From Kudoa neothunni (taxonomy: Eukaryota; Cnidaria): a stretch of 64,000 nucleotides of DNA. A program made the position numbers and the translations under genes. Below, in pieces: positions 50,903-62,425 of this stretch; position 1 is the stretch's first letter, and every line of letters begins with the position of its first letter. The DNA lies in contig OZ199840.1 in assembly GCA_964304625.1 (NCBI GenBank), positions 5,084,001-5,148,000 on the forward strand. The letters are read 5' to 3'. The notes below the pieces were generated by a model. The model was not told the origin of the DNA. It did not search any database and was given only the letters and a program-made list of their open reading frames with translations.

Positions 50903-51976
50903 ATATATGAGGTTTAGAAAATAATACAACAAATATTCAATGAAATTTGAAAAATTATGTCTTATTTTATGTATAAATTTTTAGTCGATAAATTATAAAT
51001 TTCATTTTTAGATAAAAATGCACTTAATATCAAACTTGAAAATTTTTAATGTAAATTACCAAAAATACATAAATGTAGAAAAAATAGTCAATTCGGGGTC
51101 TTAAATACCACAGTCAGTACCCAGTACCGGTACGGATAATGTAGTTTAGTTTTTATAAATATTGAATTATTTAAACTACACATGCAAAAAATATTATTTT
51201 GCTTTATCAAACATTTCCTTGTTAATTATTTATTTGAAATTGGATATTAATTTAAAAATAATACCATTATTATTTAATATTATTTTTTTCAAATAAATGT
51301 TTAAAATTCATATTTTAAAATAAATAACGTGTATTTTATAAAATAGTACTTCTTTTGCTTATAATAATATATTTTTTATAATAATAACTCCGCATTATTC
51401 CATTTCGTGTTTTAAATTGATAAATCTGATCTAACCATGATTACACATAAGATCAAAAATTACCGTAATTATTGAGTAAATACGTAAATGCTTAATTTTT
51501 TAATGCGGAACCATTAATCTTAAATATTATATTTAGTTAAACCTAACACTATTTTTATATTACCATTAGAAAATTCATAGTTTTGTATTTTTGTAAAATT
51601 AATAGTCTTATTTTTAATACATTAGAATATAGATAATCGATATAATAAACTATAAATATAACTATATTTATAGTTTATTGATTCTCACATAAAATATTAA
51701 TTAATTTTTATTTATATTAAGGGATCCTTCTTATGAATTAATCAAAAATTCTTTTATAATAATTTTAATTTATTAATTACTACTGATATTGAATAAATGG
51801 GATTAAATAAAATCATTTTTCATAAATAATTTGAGAAATAAAATATTATTCAATATAAGTTTATAATTGTTGTTTTTATTAATGTGATATCATTATAATT
51901 AATTAAATGTAAATAAAGAAATTATTTCATCTAGAATAACTAAATAATTTTTTGTTAATTTGTAATGTTTTCATCT
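50903..51976. other. Spacer downstream of CX9
   Basis: Very AT-rich. No gene or repeat recognised. Confidence 0.5.
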
Positions 51977-52878
51977 TCAGTTATTGTTGTATATTAATTC
52001 TACTCCTTTGATTTTCAAATCAGGATATAATTGCAGCATATCGGTTATATCTTGTAAAGTATTAGAAATTTTATTTTCACCTATAATGTATATATTAGTT
52101 TACTATAGTATATGTGTGTGTATATATTCAAAAATTACTATGTAATATATTTTGTGGACAAAAGGTATCTTTAATACATTTATGCTTGGCGATTTGATAG
52201 CATATTTTTTCCTCCTTTCGTAAAAAAATTAGAATCAATCATTGAACGATAAGTAATAACGGTATTTTTTAAATTGTCCTTCATTTGTGTGTTGCTAATG
52301 AACTTTTCTTCTCTAGAATTTTTGTCTCGTGTTGGATCCATGCAAATTAAATGGTTCACTAACTATTAAATATAATAAAACAATTAAATTAAATATTACC
52401 AAGCAAGGCATACACTCTACAGGTACTAAAACCTCTAAAACTAAAAAGAAAGGCATTAATAAACATATTAATGTATTTCATGCCTTGGTTTTGAGAACAT
52501 TTAAAATGATAAGCACATAGATCATTCGGTTCTGGAAATTTATTTACGAATCGATTTATACCTGTTCTGGCCTCCAACATTACGTGGTTCTTTGGTAAAT
52601 AAAAGTAAAAATTCAAATAAAATAAATTACGAGTTTCTCATCCTCATCGCCATATGAATTATGTATATAAATTAATGCTTGACTTATCTGCATTTGAGCT
52701 GGGATTCGAACCACAAACTGCACTAATTATTGTTAAATTTTTACAACAATTACTTGCTCATGTTTTATAGCAAAAATATTCCCCATCGTACCATAATCTA
52801 ACGCAATCACAACTAAAAGTAATCTTATTATTTGTTGTCCGTAAAATAACTACAAAAAACAAAATATATTAAATTCAT
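51977..52878 (-). CDS. CX9: secreted Cys-rich protein gene, beta group
   Basis: Exons 52854-52878, 52754-52812, 52631-52717, 52484-52589, 52400-52440, 52261-52362, 52139-52214, 51977-52080 join into 199 aa. The leader is MNLIYFVFFVIALD across exons 1 and 2. Exon 3 holds PAQMQISQALIYIHNSYG. Exon 4 holds GINRFVNKFPEP and CAYHFKC. Exon 5 ends VECMPCL. Exon 6 is long for the family (102 nt) and begins LVNHLIC. Exon 7 has ICYQIAKHKC and CIKDTFC. Exon 8 ends DLKIKGVELIYNNN. The exon 4 donor must be GC (CAAG, then gcatga). The phase and 106-nt length shared with all other genes support it. The first intron is only 41 nt. Close sister of CX10. The function is unknown. Confidence 0.75.
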
Positions 52879-53354
52879 TTTAAAATCAATTCTTATTCGT
52901 TTAGTATTTTTATCATCTCCAATTATAATCATTAAATATCTAATTCATTATCTTTTATTTATAATTTAATGCAATATAAATTTTATATCTCATATTTTAC
53001 GGATAAAATAGCTGCAATTTTACCTTATATACAATAAACAATAATGGAAATACATAAAATACAATAATACTACTTTTATAATTCAAATAACTCATTTTTA
53101 ATTATTACATTTAAATATTGTTTCAATAGATATTAATTCATTTTAATATTAGATAGGGATATCAATAGCATTGAATTAATATTTATATTCTTGTATCAGG
53201 AAACAAATAAAATATCTAATGCTAGATTACAATTACATCAATTCAAATATCTAACCCTAGTTGTGACCGATTATGTAGTTATCTATTGGTTATTTTAATA
53301 CATGCGATTGAGTTATATAACATTGAATAAATGTCATCAATTTATACAAAAGCA

Positions 53355-53835
53355 TTAACGCTAATTCCTAGCTTTGTCTGGCATTATGTGATGGAAAATT
53401 ATAAAATTTATTTTTATTTTTGAATGGAGAAATTCTACGTAAAATTTAATCTAATTAGCACGTTAAACCCCGTAAATTTTATTTTTCTATTTTAATTTTT
53501 GCATTTTTAAGCTTTGGATTATTTTTGCAATGTGATGATTTTGGTACACCAAGTTATGTACTCACTTTCCATTCAAATATAAATGAAGGTATCGAGAGAA
53601 ATTAATGAGTATTTTTAAGTTTATTTTACAAATAATTTACCCAAAATATAATTACCTTAATTTTACGAGCGATGTAATTTACGGCTTAAGTTTATATATT
53701 TATTTATTAAATATCATCATTAAATAACTTATATAGGACTTTCAGTTCTTTTCAAAATAAGACGATAAATATTAATCCTTCATGTTATAAAAATTATTAT
53801 TAGTCTACAAACGACAAGAAAAATAAAATAATAAA
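53355..53835. repeat. Dispersed repeat R, partial copy (5' third)
   Basis: Aligns with 49330-49745 through landmarks ttgcaatgtgatgatt, ccattcaaatataaat, aggactttcagttctt and attagtctacaaacga. Its own 100-bp insertion lies near 53410-53490. Confidence 0.75.
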
Positions 53836-56800
53836 ATCTGAATAACATAAACAATCTTATTTTACTTTTTATGGGGAGGGGTAAAAACAATCATTAAATT
53901 TATCTGCCAGGCCAATAGACGCAACCACACGTATGTGCCAATTTGAAAAACATTAGATTTGTCGTGTTAACTCTGTTATACAATCCTTAATTTTCAATTA
54001 TTTTCTCTTTTTTTAAACATTTTCCTTACGAATTTTACGATATCAGAAATTGATATTCATACTTTCAAAGTTGAGTGAAATAACCGAAAATTCCACCATT
54101 TTAAAACTACATTCTTGATTCTCTTTAATAATCATTGAAATTAAATTTTGGCAGGAGGAACTACTTCAATCCTACTATTGACAATCTTATAATAACGAAA
54201 AATACATCCAGAAATTAGATAAATTATTTATGGATCAATTGTCGATAATCCGAGGTGATGTTCTATAGTATGTTAAGTGTCATCCTTTATTGAATTGAAT
54301 GTTATATCCTAAATTTATAAATATACGTTTATAAGATAACAATATATTTACCCGTTATACACGTGTATCCCTTAAAAACAAAACATAGTTTTGTTTGTAG
54401 AGAAAAAAAATCATTAAATTTAGTCGATACTAATTATTTTAAATATATTTTCACGCCGTTTCAAGTGTTATAAAATTCTAGAGGATGTCCGAAATTTACA
54501 GACGACATAGATTTGTTTATCCAACACTAGGGTCAAATTTGGCTACGAGCACGATCAAACGTGTAACCAACTCCGGACAGGGAGGATTAAAAGGGTATGA
54601 CTTGGTTTTTAAGTGCGAAAAGAAACTTCTTATTAACGATATTAAGATTATTAAAGGAAATAAACACACTTCAGTAATTTAATACATTTTATTTTATAAA
54701 CTTACATTAATTCATAAGGTAACGGAACATTAAATTCGCGTGATCAAAACATTAAGTTTTATACAGGTTTTTTAACTTTCCGGAGCGTAAAATTAATCAT
54801 TTGCTTTATACTCAATTAAATCTCTCAATATAATTCATTTTTTTATTTGAAAATTTCAAAGTAATTAGATTGAATGAAATTGACTTAATATAACTACGTT
54901 AATAAGTAGACTATCTTCACCTTGAAATAACGTTAATGACTATATTCAATGATTATTTTACAATGTAATATTAATTTTTACCTTAAGATGACTCAACAAA
55001 GTTTAAATAAAATATCAAAGAACTTTAAGAAATTATAATTTTAACTTCCATCCACAGAATCAAATAGACGATAAGATCACTTTGAGATTAATTTGAGATA
55101 CACACGACAGGTAACTTTGTTGTTTGGGTTTTAAGGGGTACGTGTATTTTTGTACAAAAATTTTTCGATATTTTTACATAAAGAAATTTTATTATAAAAT
55201 AAATCGGATGATATTATTGGGAATTTAAATAAAAATTTAGAATATTTTAACAGTGATCTGGAAGTTAAGGATAACTAATATGAGGAATAGTTTAATTATG
55301 GCTTTTTCGAATATTCAGAAATTTTATATGAGTCAAAAGTCGAGTGTGATAAGATATTAGAGAAGATTTCAACCACTAAATCGGATTTCCAATGGAAATA
55401 TGTTTGAAAATCAAGAAAATGGACGAATCTTCGCCATCGTGTTAATAACGGGATAGATTCTATGGGGATTTTAGAGAATATTACATCATTTCATGGTTCT
55501 AGGTGAGGATGGGAAACTTAAAATTTCGTCACCACCTTCCAATGGTACTATTCTTTTCGCAGAAGAATATTACGTTAATGACAATTTTTATAAGCAATAA
55601 ACGCTACATAGCTTAAATTCTACAGGGTGTGACTAATCAAAATGAGTTATCGCCAAAATTTATCTTCTGTAAGAACGTAACGCTAATACCATATGTTCAA
55701 AAGAAAAAGCTTATAATTTTTCGGTTATTATCTGTTCCCATGATAGATCAATTGAAAAATCATAATATAATAACTCTGATATAATTATCAATAACAATCA
55801 AAGCAGAGGAAGTTTGATGCCGGCGATCGAATGGCGTAAAAGTATAGCTGTGTTGTTATAACTAGAAGATGGCTCTTCAGCATGTTTATATATCTTATTG
55901 GTGTTCCAGCATTTAACGCTTATATAATATTGTTATAGGAATTCCCAGACCTGTGATCATGTTATCGAAATCGGTGGCAATGTTTTCTTCGCGATCTTAT
56001 AGCGTTACTCATCGAAACGAATGTTTTGAGTTGTCAAATTTTAGCGAATAACTATTGTTCTCATATTAAAATTAGATTTCTATTATTTAATAAATAAATC
56101 AATTTCTGGGTAAATAATATTTAACATGAATCGGTCAATATATACACACTGTTGAGAAAAAATATTGAATAAGAGAACAGAATTTCATGTTAAACAATCA
56201 AAAAACTGCATTCGTTCTAATTAAATTAAATAGAGAATATAAAATGTCCAAATTGCAATTTTAAATAAAACTTATATACATAAAATAAACTCAATATATA
56301 TTTTTTTTAGTTTCAGACTACTTTTTAGGAAAACATTCATTGTGTATCTGATATTCGTTTTATGGAAGATATAACGAAATCTACATTGCGAATAAATTAC
56401 ATTTTATTCAAAATTATGATAGTCTATGCATAAAGGTTTTTTAATTGATATTATTATTCGGAGGTTTTAATTTTATGTTAAAAACTCAACTTAACCTATA
56501 AAATAATACTCAACAATAACATAGTATGTTATAAAAGCTAATAATTCAATTAACTCAAAAATACTAAATTATTATAGCTCAATTTAATGTATGTATGTAC
56601 GCTTAATTTATTGTATTCAGTCTTCAGTATTACTCAACATTATATTTTATTATTATCCAATTATTAAATTGTAAAATATAGTTAAACAATGATTGCTATG
56701 TTGAAAAAGAACTCCATTCCAAATTAACCTTGTTATCCATCTTTGGGATTAAGGTAAATTCTCAATAACCTACAACCGTTGGGTCTGAATTTTTTGGGCG

Positions 56801-58207
56801 TATTATAGAGAAAGCGAAAAAACATTGAAGCTGACTGTTGACCCCTCTATGAGTTAATTGGTGGTTTTATTTTGTTGTAAACTATATTAATATCGAATAT
56901 ATAATCGATTCGTTGTTTCTTTTGTGAATCGTGATTATCAGTTAAATGCGTGTTTCTTACTATAATGCTAAACTACTATTACTTTTGTGTGGTTTTTTAA
57001 TTCTTTATGATAAATGTAAGACATATTAAATGATTTCTTTTGACGCATAAGTGCAATAACATGAAAATTTTCTGGGATGCAAAATGCACCCCCTTCGTCG
57101 CCTGTGCTAGTTTTTTTTGAGTTCCTTCTTCTGAGGGTTAATGTGGGTATATAATTTTATAACATTCCCATAGAAATTTGAAATTTACTCTATTTATCTA
57201 TATTTGTTTAACGTACCATGTATCAAAAACTTGGCTAAAATATAGGTTTAGGTTATGCCCCAACAAATTCCATCCTCTAACCAGCTTAGGAGAAAATCAT
57301 CCCATGGGTTTTTATGCTTATATTAAATTGAAAAATAATAAATAAATTATACATATGTCAAAAAATTAGCTAGAGTCGATAATGAAATTTTTATTCAAAA
57401 CTCAATAATTTCTTACGTGGTACAAATCCAAAAAAAACCTCTATTTATTAGTTGTGATTGAATTATATTAATAAAGGAATATTGTTTTTATATAGTTAAC
57501 TTTATCTATTTGAAAATTGAGCCTTGTTTGATATTTGCAATTTTTACTATATATTTGACGTAATTATTATATTTAGATAAGGTAAAATTTATTATTTGGA
57601 TTAAAACTTTAACCTAGTAATAAATTAACGCTTGAATATTTATGAAAATAAATATATTTATATCGTACTTATATTGATTTTCATAGAATAAATTTTTTAT
57701 TCAACCATTATCGCTATAAGATTAATTTTATTTATTACTTATTATTCGGCAAAAAATTATAGCATATTAAATTCGGAGGTCGGTTTTTAAATGATGAAAT
57801 ATTATTTACTAATAAAAAGTAAATAGAATATTCATTATAAATTTTTCAATTACTCATATATATAAAATATTTACAATTACTTTGAATAAAGATATATAAT
57901 ATATTCATTCATATCTAGGTCAAATAATTTAATTTCAATATTTTTTAAAGCTTACAAAACAGTGTTATATTTACTTATAATTGTTTAAAAAAAATATAAT
58001 AAATTATAATATAGTATAATCAACACCAATAAAATTTTAATTACGTAAATTTTTTACCAAGTGACAATAAATACACGGAAAAAAATATTGTTAAATTTGA
58101 ACAATGCGTATATTTAAAATTGTAATATAAATTTTAAGATGATTTTCATTGAAATAAATAGATTGTGAAAAGAGATAATATTTTAGACGTAGTTCATATC
58201 TATGTTG
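53836..58207. other. Intergenic, no supported gene
   Basis: A 65-codon frame at 54485-54682 (MSEIYRRHRFVYPTLG) and a broken, acidic, coding-like stretch at about 55210-55560 (frames with LEYFNSDLEVKDN, then KILEKISTTKSDFQW) suggest a decayed transposon or gene, family unknown. A repeat at 57130-57340 matches 43951-44190 and is preceded by a piggyBac-like right tip (GAGGG then TTAA) at about 57133-57141. Confidence 0.4.
57130..57340. repeat. Dispersed repeat, copy 2 (partner at 43951)
   Basis: Shares gtgg(g/a)..ataaaattt, aacgtaccatgtatcaaaaac, cttggctaaaatata and a aaa(a/t)tcatcccatggg block with the 43951 copy. Here the repeat starts directly at a TTAA that ends a GAGGG tip, as if an element had landed in it. 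Confidence 0.55.
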
Positions 58208-59697
58208 TTAGTTGGATTCGAATATTAGTTCCACCTCATTTATTTTCAAATTTGGAAATTTAATCAGTATTTCTTCTAAATTTTGCATAGTTCGAGAAGA
58301 TACATTTTTTTGGAATCCCCAGTTTTCACCTATAATCAAATTTACAAACATGATTTAGAATTATAAATCATTATTAATATGATATATAAATTTGAATTAT
58401 TTTTTTCAATTACTGTGTAATACATTTGGTGAGCAGTATTCTGCTCTAATACATCTATGTTTGGCAATTCTGAAATGTCTCTTATCATCCTTTTATACAA
58501 TTATAAAATTAATTATTCAGTAGTAATTATTATATAATATTTCAACATCAGTTTTCATGTGAGGTGTGCGCCAATATTATATCATAAATATACCAAAAAA
58601 TAGATATTTACTGTTAGATAAAACGCACAAAATCCGCGAATTTTATGTTTTAAGGATAATTTCAGTGATTTTGGCTCCATTTTAAGATTTATTAATACTA
58701 AATCTAATGATTAAACTATTTGTTTGATTTTGTCTATATATGGTCGTAAATTAAATAACGTATCAAAGGGATGATACAAATATTCGGTTTTGTTATCAAT
58801 GTTCTAGATGATAGTGTTTAACTAATTGTATTACATACACGGTTATGCGATCATATAATCTACCATGATAAAGTTATATAATGGATTATTTCGTATTTTT
58901 TAAATAAATATAAAATATTATTTGATAAATCATCATTAAAATAGTTAAAATTTTTAATCTCAATTAAGCAGGGTAATAGACATTCTATTCTACTGATTGT
59001 GTCGATTGCAATTTGGTCAGCTCAGTTTCAAAGTGATGTTGAAATAATGTAATATTTTAATTACGTCATTTTTTAGGTTATGATGAATCATTGGATTATT
59101 GCCAAGGTTGAGGGAACCACTGCCATCATTTGGATTTGGTTCCTTGAGCATTAAATAATTAACTAGCTATATAAAAATATATCTAAAGTATCAATTATAA
59201 CTTTACCAAGCAAGGCATGCACTCTGTTGGTAGTAAAACTTCCAAAACTATAGTGATTATTAAAGAAAAAGATAATCTAAAGTTTTCATTGTTACCTTGA
59301 TTATCACTGCATTTGAAATAAAGTATACACAATTCATTTGGTTCAGGATATTTGTTTACAAACGCATTGAGACCTATCCTAGCGGTTCCAATTACCCTAT
59401 TCTAATAATTTAAAAAATATAGTCAATTATAAATGTATATTCTAACAATTTTTTCATTAACATTTCCATAACGTAGATGAATTATATTTAAAGCGTCACT
59501 TATTTGTGTTTGAGCTCGAAAGTGAAGAATCAACTAAAAAAATGAGATTGATTATTAATACCAATTACCTACCTGTTCGTGTTTCAACTTTATATTCTTG
59601 CCTAATATTTGGTATATAATTGTAATTAAAGCTAAAAGTATTTATTGTATTAATTTATAGTAAAATATTCACCGAAAACAAAAGGAATAACGATCAT
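58208..59697 (-). CDS. CX10: secreted Cys-rich protein gene, beta group
   Basis: Exons 59673-59697, 59573-59631, 59447-59533, 59296-59401, 59207-59247, 59065-59166, 58414-58489, 58208-58329 join into 205 aa. The leader is MIVIPFVF plus ALITIIYQIL. Exon 2 ends LKHEQ, as in CX9. Exon 3 holds RAQTQISDALNIIHLRYG. Exon 4 holds FVNKYPEPNE and CILYFKC. Exon 5 ends TECMPCL. Exon 6 (LVNYLMLKEPNPN) and exon 7 (KRHFRIAKHRC) each lack one cysteine that CX9 has. Exon 8 ends NLKINEVELIFESN. Intron 6 is 575 nt, the longest in the family. All introns are GT-AG. Every exon but the last has the same length as in CX9. Confidence 0.75.
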
Positions 59698-60279
59698 TTA
59701 TTAATCAATTAAAATATTATTGGATTATAGATGAGAAATTATCTATATATAAACATAATTATCACGATTTTTATTAATAAAAAATAACAAATGAAATAAT
59801 TATATAACATTAATAATAGAAAAGGCTGATATTAAATCAAATATCAAATAACAAGACAATATTTTTAGATTTCACTGATATGATATCGTTTGATTGATAA
59901 TAAAATATATGTTTATATTCACGAATATTAGATTGCGTTTCAATGATAATTAGTAAATATAAAAATAGATCTATAATATTTTAGAAAAATCTATCTAACA
60001 TTTATCTCATCTAATCTTAATTCAATAAGTATATCTATATTCATTTAATGTTTACCAATTATAATTTTATTTTCCAGTGATAATATATATAGTTATATTG
60101 AAATTGATAAAAATAATAATAATAAACACATATGGAATTAATGTATAAAAAACAATTACATACAGAAAATGAAGACATTTTTGTACTTAAGAATACAATT
60201 ATTTTAATTAAATATCACTATGAAGTAATCTAGCATCAATATTATTCAGATACATTTTAATCTGGTAATTGATGCTAAC

Positions 60280-60485
60280 AATCAGAAAATTCCTTATTTT
60301 TGACTGCGGTATTGATTATATTTATACTTCTAAGTAAATGAAAGGTTTTTATTAATGGTATGATCTATTCTGATGCAAACGTTAAGAAGCATTTAAAAAA
60401 AGTTTATCCGTGACACAAGCATACTGCTGCAGACACACAAACGTACTGACAGATATAACTTTGTATTTATAGTAGGTAGATAGTT
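60280..60485. repeat. Dispersed repeat R, 3' tail copy
   Basis: Aligns with 50690-50902 through agaaaattccttat, gattatatttatacttctaagt and the acacacaaacgtactgacag end, finishing gtaggtagatag. Lies just upstream of CX10. Confidence 0.7.
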
Positions 60486-61476
60486 GATAAGGGGCAAATA
60501 TTATTAGCTCAAAAGTTTTTAGTTTCTAGGCTAATAACTTATTAACTTATATAAAGTAAAAAACTATAGAACGATCTAAAATAAATATTTATATATATAT
60601 ATAAATATATGATTTAGTCAGGTTTTATTAATTATTTTTTTATTGTTATCGGAACACTTCGTATTTTTTTGAATTTAAAAACAAAACTAATAATTTATTT
60701 ATCATATTCATTGAATAAAATAAAATATATATATGGACACTTTAGACATAAAAATATATTTTTTGTGTTGGAATGCAAATCCTAAATAAAAATAAATGGT
60801 AAGTTATAAAAATAAAATGTTTTTACTCTGAATTTTAATATAGGTTTAGGTCGTCTAATAACAATGACCATCTTCAAAAAACATAGAATATGAAGAAATC
60901 TGTAAGAATGCACGCGCTATTGCAATTTTTTATCCCAATATTTTATTTATGCAAATAATTCAACATTTTAATTTAGAACAACGGATATTTTATATTATTC
61001 TCTACCGATCGCTTGTTTCGTTCACAGGATTACAAAAATATTTAATATTTTTAAAACTCAGCATATTTTTTACATTTATTCAGTCATAATATTCACATTC
61101 TTTTAATTCATTATTTAAAAAATATTTTCATTTTTTCGTAATTATTCTATTAGTCACTTTAATATTGAGTAATTTTTACTTATTTAGGAATCAGGATTGG
61201 AAAATAAGTTATATTTATTTAATATAAAACATATCATCCTACAATATTTTTTGGGATACATCATTTAATTTTTCAAATATTTAATTAAAATCTTTTTTTA
61301 CGCAAAACGCTTTTTATTATTTTATTAATATTTTCAATGACAAGACCAAAAATTACTTTTATACCTAACTAATATGATGAGTATATCGATCATACTCCCA
61401 TAAGGAATAATTAAATATCAACGAAATGAAAAATTTATAATATTAAAATAAACCTGTATTTCTAAAACAAATTCAA
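60486..61476. other. AT-rich spacer between CX10 and CX11
   Basis: No gene recognised. Short TA-rich runs near 60590. Confidence 0.5.
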
Positions 61477-62425
61477 TCATTTTTTAGTATATACTAAAAA
61501 TATCGTTATTTTTGTCATCTTGAATCGTTTAATTTGACTTTGAATATAATGATGATATCTTTTGGTTTTGTTTAATTTATTCAACGATAATCTCATATTC
61601 ACCCCTATTTAAGACGTTGAATAAAAATTAAATAACTAATAAATTAAAAAATTTAATTTTTTTTTAATTGAAATTATACTATTATCATTGGATATATTGC
61701 CAGATGAAACGGATCGTTGAGGGCAAAATTTGTCTTTTACACATTTTATTTTTGATGTCTGAACACAATATTGTTCACCCTGTAATTTATATAAGATTAT
61801 TATAACAATTAATTACATTCGAATTTATTCAAATTTACGGCATCAAAGGTCCATTCATCCATACACTTTAGGTAAAATGCATTCTAAAAGGTAATAATAT
61901 TAAATATTTTAGAATTAACATTACTATGCATGGCATACAGGTGTGTGGTTCATTAAATAATTTGACTATTCAGAAAAATTAATTACGTACAATATATGAT
62001 ATTATACTTAAGTTTTTAACACATCTTGCATAGCGCGAACACAGTTGAGTCGGTTCAGGAAAATTGTTAATAAATCTAAACAAATCGCTACTAGCCTTTA
62101 TAGTGATTATGTCCTAAATTATAAATTAAATAGAATTATAAAATGAGAAAATATACAACGTTGTCAGGATTACTATTGTAAAAAACCATTATTATTTGTA
62201 AAGCGTCAATTAGTTGATTACGAGCTTCAATAGTATAAATATACTAAAACATTTTATGACAAAAATCATAACTACTAATGACTGTTTGAGTTAGATTGTT
62301 TTTATTGACGATTGATAATCCAAAACCGAATACTCTACCTTATTAATGAAAATAATAAAATAAGGTTAATTTAGTGTAACTCTGCTACTCCAATAAAATA
62401 GAACCGAAAATACAAATTTATACAT
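61477..62425 (-). CDS. CX11: secreted Cys-rich protein gene, alpha group
   Basis: Exons 62389-62425, 62283-62338, 62157-62243, 62008-62113, 61925-61965, 61839-61883, 61701-61779, 61477-61604 join into 192 aa. Exon 1 gives MYKFVFSVLFYW, a signal-peptide start. Exon 2 ends NKNNLTQT, like CX4 and CX5. Exon 3 holds TIEARNQLIDALQII. Exon 4 holds DLFRFINNFPEPTQ and CSRYARC. Exon 5 ends HTCMPCI, exon 6 is NAFYLKC, and exon 7 has CVQTSKIKC and CVKDKFC. Exon 8 ends RFKMTKITIFLVYTKK. The exon 7 donor is GC (TCTG, then gcaata), as in CX4. It sits 20 kb or more from the other alpha genes, next to the beta gene CX10, so the groups are interleaved along the array. Confidence 0.75.

Noticed and set aside
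52329-52520. 63-codon plus-strand frame
   Set aside because: Antisense to CX9 exons 5 and 6. No domain or splice context of its own.
52389-52616. 75-codon minus-strand frame containing CAYHFKC
   Set aside because: It is exon 4 of CX9 plus intron read-through, then exon 5 in the wrong frame.
62300-62400. CX11 first judged to lack a start exon
   Set aside because: Searching one intron further up gave a 37-nt exon 1 with ATG at 62425 and a phase-1 donor, matching exon 1 of CX6 in length.
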